From positions 1 through 5,272 of the forward strand of contig JAKRSE010000405.1 of the NCBI GenBank assembly GCA_022402505.1: DNA of 5,272 nucleotides, given 5' to 3'. A program made the position numbers and the translations under genes. The DNA comes from Fimbriimonadaceae bacterium. Lineage in GTDB: Bacteria; Armatimonadota; Fimbriimonadia; Fimbriimonadales; Fimbriimonadaceae. How positions within the stretch are numbered: position 1 is the stretch's first letter; each line of letters opens with the position of its first letter. A model generated the notes under the pieces. The model had not been told where the DNA came from. It did not search any database and was given only the letters and a program-made list of their open reading frames with translations. This document shows, piece by piece, positions 1 to 5,272 of the stretch.

Positions 1-1
1 G

Positions 2-664
2 CTTTCGGAAGAGCCGAATACCAAGTTCGTCATCGTCGGAGGAGGAAACCGAGAGCATCTGGAACGGTACGTCCGCTGGTCCGGCCTCCAGGACAAGGTC
101 CTCTTCACCGGGTTCATGGCCAACCGGTCGCTTCACCAGCTCTACCGGTGCGCCGACGTGGCCGTCTTCCCTTCGCTCTATGAGCCCTTCGGGATCGTCG
201 CCCTGGAAGGCATGGCCGCCGGGGCCGCCGTGGTCAGCTCCGATGCCGGCGGTCTGCGAGAGGTGGTGCTCCACGAAGAGACGGGCTACACCAGCTTCGC
301 GGGCGATCCCGGCTCCCTGGCCTGGGCGATCCTCCGCGCCCTCCGCGATCCGGTGAGGGTCGAACAGATGAAGGTTCGGGCCCGGGCCAGGCTCCAGACC
401 GACTTCGACTGGGGCCGCATCGCCGACCAGACCTTGGATGTCTACCACCGAGTCTGGGACGAGTTCCTCCACAGCTACTGGACCGAGAAGACCCTCTGGC
501 CCGTCGTGCCCGGAGCCGAAGAGCGAGCCCAGGCCCTCAAGGTGGCCGAGAAGGCCCGGGACGGCGGCTATGTGGCCCGACCGCTTCCGGCCGGAGGCAT
601 GTCTCAGGCGGTCGATCCGGACGAACTTCTGCGCTCCGTGCCCGACCTGGACCCCGAAGGCTGA
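2..664 (+). CDS. GT4 glycosyltransferase, glycogen/starch synthase type (3' part)
   Basis: This is the C-terminal 220 residues of a retaining GT-B glycosyltransferase; the reading frame is open to the left edge, so the N-terminal acceptor domain and start lie outside. The visible part is the nucleotide-sugar-binding Rossmann domain. It has a FVIVGGG strand and loop (about residues 9-15), VLFTGF (33-38), and the segment YEPFGIVALEG carrying the E-x7-E motif of GT4 (E61 and E69). DAGGLREVV follows, then a final helix that folds back. Family knowledge says such enzymes transfer glucose from ADP- or UDP-glucose to a growing glucan or other acceptor in the cytoplasm; the exact donor and acceptor cannot be read from this fragment. 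After the usual family end (about residue 152) there is a tail of roughly 65 residues containing Trp and charged residues, with no motif I recognise. The 3' end overlaps the convergent EEP gene. The methionine at 116 is internal, because homology continues upstream of it. Confidence 0.9.
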   Translation, partial: LSEEPNTKFVIVGGGNREHLERYVRWSGLQDKVLFTGFMANRSLHQLYRCADVAVFPSLYEPFGIVALEGMAAGAAVVSSDAGGLREVVLHEETGYTSFAGDPGSLAWAILRALRDPVRVEQMKVRARARLQTDFDWGRIADQTLDVYHRVWDEFLHSYWTEKTLWPVVPGAEERAQALKVAEKARDGGYVARPLPAGGMSQAVDPDELLRSVPDLDPEG

Positions 665-1692
665 GCCGAACCGAACCGAAGCTCCACCCAGACCGGCAGA
701 TGGTCGCTGGCTCGCGTGCCCGGCACGGTGACCCGACCATCCTGCACCCGGGGCTCGTCGCCTTCGATCAGGTCGTGGCTGAAGAGGATGTGCGCCGGGC
801 CCGCCGCCTGACGCAGATCGGGCGAGATGAGAATCTGATCGAAGAGGCTCGGCTTGATCCGCACGTCCTGACGGAAGTTGTAGACCCGATCGCGGAACCG
901 CTCGTTCTCCTGCTTCGAACCCGGCACTCGGGGCTCCTTCAGCAGCCGCCAATCGACTTCGTCCAGGTCAAGGGTCACAAAATCATCGTCATAGAGGGGG
1001 CTGAGGAGGTTCAGGAGAATCGGAGCGGAAGGCCGGCTGCCCGGACGCGCCCGGAGGTCCCCCGACTCCAAGACCTTCAGCGACCGATCATTCGGCGTGT
1101 CGTTGAAGTCGCCGAGGACGATCACGTTCGGATCCTTTCTCCTCCGAATCTCTTCGGCCAGGAGGTGCGCGGCCCGAATCCGACGATCATCGGTCTGCAG
1201 CCGTCCCCCGCCCCGACTCTTCATGTGGACGACATAGACCGTCAGGACCCGCGGCCCGACCTGAACCCGGGCCCGGAGCACGTCTCGTCGATTCGGAAAG
1301 GCGTCGTCATCCCGGGGGTCGGGGAAGGCCATCTCGTGCGAGACGACCTTGGCAGGGGCCTTCACGGCCAGCAGAAGCTCCTGCCGCTCGTCCGGGGAAT
1401 CGAGGCCGACGATGGAATAGTCGGGAGGGAGGGCCCGCCGAGCCGCCGCCACCGATTCGACCTCCTGCAGGGCCAGGATGTCCGGCCGCATGCGGTCGAT
1501 CCCTGACCGGATTCGTGCGAGACGGACCTCGTTCTCTCGCTCCGTGAACCACTCCAGGTTCCAAGTCGCCAGCCGGACGACGTTGGGGTTCGCCGGCTGA
1601 GCCTCGGCTTCGAATCCGGCCGTGGCTCGGCTCGAACAGCCGACCAGCGCCAGACAGAGCAGGAGGCCCAGAAGGAGGTTCGGAGAAGGCAT
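604..1692 (-). CDS. Lipoprotein of the endonuclease/exonuclease/phosphatase family
   Basis: The 362-residue protein begins with a lipoprotein signal: a hydrophobic stretch rich in Leu (residues 6-18) ending in the lipobox L-V-G-C with Cys19. It is therefore probably exported and lipid-anchored. This signal decides the start: the frame stays open upstream to 1839, but that extension is not protein-like. The EEP (DNase I-like) motifs are in order: TWNLEW with N45; LALQEVE with E77; VVHMKS with H156; LGDFND with D195 and N197; FDQILIS (284-290); and SDH at 329-331. These are the metal-binding and catalytic positions of Mg-dependent phosphodiesterases, so it should cut a phosphodiester or phosphomonoester. 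Substrate (extracellular DNA, RNA or a phospho-compound) is undetermined. The fold ends near F340. The last 22 residues are Ser/Arg/Gly-rich and, apart from the first codon or two, are read antisense to the glycosyltransferase gene. No good Shine-Dalgarno precedes the ATG. Confidence 0.88.
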   Translation of the reverse strand: MPSPNLLLGLLLCLALVGCSSRATAGFEAEAQPANPNVVRLATWNLEWFTERENEVRLARIRSGIDRMRPDILALQEVESVAAARRALPPDYSIVGLDSPDERQELLLAVKAPAKVVSHEMAFPDPRDDDAFPNRRDVLRARVQVGPRVLTVYVVHMKSRGGGRLQTDDRRIRAAHLLAEEIRRRKDPNVIVLGDFNDTPNDRSLKVLESGDLRARPGSRPSAPILLNLLSPLYDDDFVTLDLDEVDWRLLKEPRVPGSKQENERFRDRVYNFRQDVRIKPSLFDQILISPDLRQAAGPAHILFSHDLIEGDEPRVQDGRVTVPGTRASDHLPVWVELRFGSAQPSGSRSGTERRSSSGSTA

Positions 1693-1785
1693 CTCGAAAG
1701 TTTGGACGGCCGAAGCGTCCGATGCGGCCAGGACCCAGGGCCGAAGGCACGGCCAAGGGCGACTCTCCCCCGCAGAACGAACGGC

Positions 1786-1791
1786 TACAAT
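1786..1791 (+). promoter_or_regulatory. Candidate -10 element (TACAAT) for the nuclease gene
   Basis: TACAAT matches the sigma-70 -10 consensus at five of six positions and ends 7 nt before the GTG at 1799. Transcription would then start at or within a base or two of the start codon, giving a leaderless mRNA. This fits the absence of any Shine-Dalgarno sequence before the GTG. No -35 hexamer resembling TTGACA is visible at the normal distance. The site lies in the 106-bp divergent gap shared with the EEP gene. Assignment is by pattern only. Confidence 0.4.
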
Positions 1792-1798
1792 CCCAACC

Positions 1799-2611
1799 GT
1801 GCCGCGCAAGCCGAGCTTGAGCCCCTCCAAGCTGACCACCTACCTCGCCTGCCCCACCAAGTACATGTGGACTTATGTGGACGAGCGGGGAAAGTGGTAT
1901 CTGCGCTCCCGCCGACACTACAGCTTTGGAACCTCCCTCCACAACGTCCTGCAGAGGTTCCACGATTCGGCCGATGCCGGAGTGACGACGATCCACGAGG
2001 CTCAAGCCGCCTTGGAGGAAGGCTGGATTTCGGCCGGCTACAGCAGTCAGGAAGAGATGACCCAGGCCCTGGCCGAAGGCAAGGAGATCCTGGCCGGCTA
2101 CATCGAGGAGGTTCAGAAGGCTCCCGTGACGGCCGAGACGGTGATGATCGAGAAGACCCTTCGGATGGACCTGGGCGACTTCGTGCTCCTGGGACGGGTC
2201 GACCGGGTCGATCGCCGAGAAGACGGCACCCTGGAGATCATCGACTACAAGTCCGGCCGTCGAAAGGTCGGGCCGGAAGACGTGCAGGGCGACCTGGCGA
2301 TGGACGTCTACCAGCTCCTCGTCCGGCATCACCATCCGGAAACGCCGGTCATGGCGACCATCATCGCCCTGCGGGCAAACTCCTCGGCCTCGGCCCGGCT
2401 CAGCGACCAGGAGGCGGAAGAGGTGCGCGAAGACCTGATCCGCCTCGGCCGCGAGGTCCTGCATCGCGACTGGTCCGCCGTGGAACCGACCGCCAAGAGG
2501 CTCTGCCTCGACTGCGACTTCCTGCAGCTCTGCTCCAAGCACCCGGAGTTCGACCAGCAGGCCCTGGCCCGACTCCGGGCGGAATCAGACCTGGCGGGCC
2601 GTGGAGACTGA
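1799..2611 (+). CDS. Stand-alone PD-(D/E)XK nuclease, Cas4/RecB-like, with probable 4Fe-4S cluster
   Basis: The protein has 270 residues if started at the GTG at 1799. The in-frame codons upstream encode an arginine-rich, non-conserved stretch, whereas SPSKLTTYLACP, the typical N-terminus of this family, starts just after the GTG. Nuclease motifs in order are: helix with H48 (GTSLHNVLQRFH); GRVDRVD with D135; and the core strand with D149 and K151 (IIDYKSG). Four cysteines, C18 plus C236-x2-C239-x5-C245, reproduce the spacing of the iron-sulfur cluster in Cas4 and AddB nucleases. The position expected to hold Gln in the QxxxY motif is Ala167 (AMDVY, Y171). Family knowledge suggests a metal-dependent DNA exonuclease or endonuclease in DNA repair or processing. 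No cas genes, CRISPR repeats or helicase partner are in the window, so a Cas4 role in spacer acquisition is not supported. Its 3' end overlaps the convergent oxidoreductase gene by 27 bp. Confidence 0.87.
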   Translation: MPRKPSLSPSKLTTYLACPTKYMWTYVDERGKWYLRSRRHYSFGTSLHNVLQRFHDSADAGVTTIHEAQAALEEGWISAGYSSQEEMTQALAEGKEILAGYIEEVQKAPVTAETVMIEKTLRMDLGDFVLLGRVDRVDRREDGTLEIIDYKSGRRKVGPEDVQGDLAMDVYQLLVRHHHPETPVMATIIALRANSSASARLSDQEAEEVREDLIRLGREVLHRDWSAVEPTAKRLCLDCDFLQLCSKHPEFDQQALARLRAESDLAGRGD

Positions 2612-3684
2612 GTTGGCTTCGACCTCTTGCGGCGTGACTTCCCGACCGAGCTTCTGCGAAAGGTAGATGCCTTCGCTGATGAGCATGGTGGTCAAGGCGA
2701 TCTCGTCGGTGGGGATCAGATCCACTTCGCCTCGGTGAGCCGCCAGCCAGTGGGCCTGGCTCGACTCGTAGAGGTGGAAGTCTCCCTTCACGTTGGTCCA
2801 ACGGTACTGAGCCTCGCCCAGGTTCACCGTGGCGTCCAGCGAAAGATCGCCGATCGAGGTGAAGTAGCCGAAGGGATCGAGGCGGATTCCGCCTTCGCTG
2901 CCTAGCAGCCATGATCCGCCGAAGCCGTCCAGATAGGCGGCCCAGCTCTCGATGATCTCCAGGCTCCGATCTCCGTCCAGCCGGACGAAGCCGACGCCCA
3001 GCTCTTCCACGTCGTAGCCGCTGATCTCCCGACGCTTGGCGTCCATCGGAGTCTTCTGGTACGTCTTGCCGCTGATCCGCTCGACCTTCGGGTTGCCGAG
3101 GAGGTACAGAGCCCGCGAAATGTGATAGACGCCCATGTCATAAAGGGCGCCGCCGCTGGCGTGGCTCTTCTGGACGAAGCTGGGAGTGCCGTAGCCGTCC
3201 ACATAAGGCCGACCGCGGCATCGGAAGCCGGCGCTGCGTGCGTGGAAGACTTCGCCGAGCTTGCCGGCTTCGATCAGCTCCCGCGAGGCGCGGGTCTCGG
3301 CCGAATAGAGGGTCGAAAGCTGAATGTGGAGCTTCTTCCCGGTGGCGTCGGCCGCCTTCTTCATCGCCAGGGCGTCGGCATAGCTCCCCGCCATCGGCTT
3401 TTCGCAGTAGACGTGCTTGCCCGCCTCCAGAGCCTCGATGGTCACCGGTGAGTGGAGGTTGTTGTGCAGGCAGACATCCACGGCGTCGATGTCGTCCCGC
3501 TTCAGGACCTCGCGAAAGTCGGTGTAGACGGTGCCCGGGCCGAAGTCGGCCGAAGCTCGTGCCGCCGCCTCCTCGTTCGCATCACAGAAGGCGACCATCT
3601 CGACCCCCGAGAGGCCGGCGTAGGTCTTCATGTGGTGTTGCGAGATCTGGCCGCAACCGATGATGCCCACTCGAAGCGGGGCGC

Positions 3685-3688
<4 letters not shown>
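2585..3688 (-). CDS. Gfo/Idh/MocA family NAD(P)-dependent oxidoreductase
   Basis: This is a complete 367-residue protein, normal length for the family. It has an N-terminal Rossmann fold with VGIIGCGQIS (7-16) for dinucleotide binding, and C35-D36 at the end of beta-2, where an acidic residue favours NAD over NADP. The HNNLHSP segment (75-81) and the CEKPMA motif with the conserved Lys97 follow. The C-terminal substrate domain carries SGGALYDMGVYHI, with D184 and Y188 at the catalytic Asp and Asp+4 positions. Inositol dehydrogenase has His at the latter site; glucose-fructose oxidoreductase, as I recall it, has Tyr. The family oxidises or reduces hydroxyls of sugars, inositols and related cyclic polyols in the cytoplasm; the substrate here is not determinable. 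The ATG overlaps the TGA of the upstream ABC ATPase gene (ATGA), and GAGGT lies 9 nt upstream, so the two are probably translationally coupled. The last nine codons overlap the convergent nuclease gene. Confidence 0.92.
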
Positions 3689-4818
<1,130 letters not shown>

Positions 4819-4828
4819 AGTATTTGTG

Positions 4829-4833
4829 CTCCT
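4829..4833 (-). promoter_or_regulatory. Ribosome binding site that decides the TTG start of the ABC ATPase
   Basis: AGGAG on the minus strand is a strong anti-Shine-Dalgarno match, 10 nt before TTG at 4818. It is the main sequence evidence that translation starts at this rare codon; the spacing is slightly long but acceptable. Confidence 0.65.
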
Positions 4834-4871
4834 GAGTGTCCCGACCTTGGAACCGGGGCTGATGCGGGACG

Positions 4872-4877
4872 ATTCTA
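4872..4877 (-). promoter_or_regulatory. Candidate -10 element (TAGAAT) of the ABC ATPase-oxidoreductase operon
   Basis: TAGAAT on the minus strand differs from TATAAT at one position and lies about 55 nt before the TTG start, which would give a leader of roughly 45 nt containing the ribosome binding site. The sequence about 17 bp further upstream (GGGCAA) is not a good -35 element, so the promoter may need an activator or another sigma factor, or the match may be chance. Confidence 0.35.
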
Positions 4878-4884
4878 CACCCTC

Positions 4885-4898
4885 GCAAGATCTTTTGC
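4885..4898. promoter_or_regulatory. Possible operator palindrome upstream of the ABC ATPase
   Basis: GCAAGATCTTTTGC contains the perfect 8-bp palindrome AAGATCTT (4887-4894), flanked by GC on both sides with two extra T bases on the right. It lies next to the candidate -10 at 4872-4877, overlapping its -35 zone, where a repressor could block transcription. No regulator gene is in the window and the motif matches no operator I recognise. Confidence 0.2.
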
Positions 4899-4900
4899 CC

Positions 4901-4918
4901 GCCGGAAACGCTTCCGGC
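4901..4918 (-). terminator. Hairpin just after the hydrolase gene; possible weak terminator
   Basis: A perfect 7-bp inverted repeat (GCCGGAA ... TTCCGGC) with a 4-nt loop begins 8 nt after the stop codon of the minus-strand hydrolase gene, the usual place for a terminator. On the minus strand it is followed by GGGCAAAAGA, not a run of T, so it lacks the second half of a canonical Rho-independent terminator. It may only stabilise the 3' end or slow the polymerase. It does suggest that the hydrolase is a separate transcript from the operon downstream. Confidence 0.35.
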
Positions 4919-4926
4919 TGCAGAAG

Positions 4927-5272
4927 TCAAGATTCCCGGCTCAGAAAGTCGGTCGCGGCAGCCACGGTCCGGCGGTCGCGGATGATCCGAACATGCCCCA
5001 AGCCGTCCGTCTGCCGGAACTCTGACGCGGGCCAGGCTTCGGCCAGATCGCGGCCTTCGGCAACCGGAATCTCATCGTCGCCGGCATCGTGAATCACCAG
5101 GGCAGCCGCCTTGGCTGACCCCGCCAGGGTCGCCGGGCTGAGCGAATTGAGGCGTCCCGGCCCAAAGAATGATTCGCACTCCTGCCAGAACGCGGCTCTC
5201 CCCGCCTCGTCCAGACCGCATTCCCAGGCAAAGGCGTGGAAGCGGGAGACCACTCCGGCGAACGGGGCGACA
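4927..5272 (-). CDS. Alpha/beta hydrolase (C-terminal part)
   Basis: The frame is open to the right edge, leaving 114 visible residues of the C-terminal part; the nucleophile elbow (G-x-S-x-G) and start are outside the window. The visible part has the helical lid/cap region (about 10-50), then strand ALVIHD followed by D65-x-x-I-P, the usual setting of the catalytic acid. GLGH with His93 of the triad and a final helix ending in DFL follow. The enzyme is thus a serine hydrolase of the esterase/lipase type by family knowledge; substrate unknown. The GTG at 5253 is not the real start, because recognisable sequence (VAPFAG) continues upstream of it. It runs in the same direction as the ABC ATPase gene, 108 bp ahead of it, with a hairpin between them, so co-transcription is doubtful. 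Confidence 0.82.
   Translation of the reverse strand, partial: VAPFAGVVSRFHAFAWECGLDEAGRAAFWQECESFFGPGRLNSLSPATLAGSAKAAALVIHDAGDDEIPVAEGRDLAEAWPASEFRQTDGLGHVRIIRDRRTVAAATDFLSRES

Noticed and set aside
583..598. GC-rich inverted repeat (GCTTCC GGCC GGAGGC) just past the EEP stop as a terminator
   Set aside because: It has only a 6-bp stem with one G-T pair, has no T-run on either side, and lies inside the glycosyltransferase coding sequence; probably chance in GC-rich DNA.
700..1506. A 268-codon open frame on the plus strand opposite the EEP gene
   Set aside because: It is a mirror of the EEP reading frame; the EEP motifs on the other strand are complete.
1704..1720. Inverted repeat GGACG/CGTCC in the divergent gap as an operator
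   Set aside because: The stem is only 5 bp with a 7-nt loop and no extension, which is expected by chance here.
1622..1798. N-terminal extension of the nuclease to an upstream start at 1622
   Set aside because: The extension is Arg-rich, overlaps the EEP signal-peptide codons and shows no family similarity, while the family N-terminus begins right after the GTG at 1799.
1307..2542. A 411-codon open frame on the minus strand opposite the nuclease and into the EEP gene
   Set aside because: It is antisense to the motif-bearing nuclease gene and crosses the divergent promoter gap; the translation resembles no protein family.
1799..2611. Cas4 of a CRISPR-Cas adaptation module
   Set aside because: No cas1, cas2, repeats or other cas genes are in the window, and the neighbours are metabolic.

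Overview
The window is high-GC bacterial chromosome, densely packed with ordinary-looking metabolic and housekeeping genes. I see no RNA gene, insertion sequence, CRISPR array, phage gene or attachment site. The gene mix, and especially the distinctive ABC ATPase with its helical-domain insertion, reminds me of Armatimonadota (Fimbriimonadia-like) genomes. That assignment is inference from memory and was not tested by a search.

Layout: (1) positions 2-664 on the plus strand hold the 3' part of a GT4 glycosyltransferase of the glycogen/starch synthase type. (2) Positions 604-1692 on the minus strand encode a lipoprotein of the endonuclease/exonuclease/phosphatase (EEP) fold, convergent with the glycosyltransferase and overlapping its 3' end by 61 bp. 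(3) A 106-bp divergent intergenic region (1693-1798) separates it from a plus-strand gene at 1799-2611. That gene encodes a stand-alone Cas4/RecB-type PD-(D/E)XK nuclease with four cysteines suited to an iron-sulfur cluster. (4) A minus-strand operon of two translationally coupled genes follows. The first is a MalK/UgpC/MsmX-type sugar-transport ATPase (3685-4818, TTG start) and the second a Gfo/Idh/MocA oxidoreductase (2585-3688). The oxidoreductase gene is convergent with the nuclease gene and overlaps it by 27 bp. (5) The minus-strand 3' part of an alpha/beta hydrolase (4927 to the window edge) lies upstream of the operon, separated by 108 bp. That gap holds a hairpin, a possible operator and a possible promoter.

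How they work together: the ATPase and oxidoreductase are the only clear functional unit. They probably link energising sugar or polyol import to oxidation of a sugar-type substrate, although no permease or binding protein is visible. The other genes appear to be independent neighbours. I found no convincing new multi-gene system. The points most worth checking are the nuclease (iron-sulfur cysteines present, QxxxY glutamine missing, probably leaderless GTG start), the ATPase insertion, and the two convergent gene pairs that overlap tail to tail.
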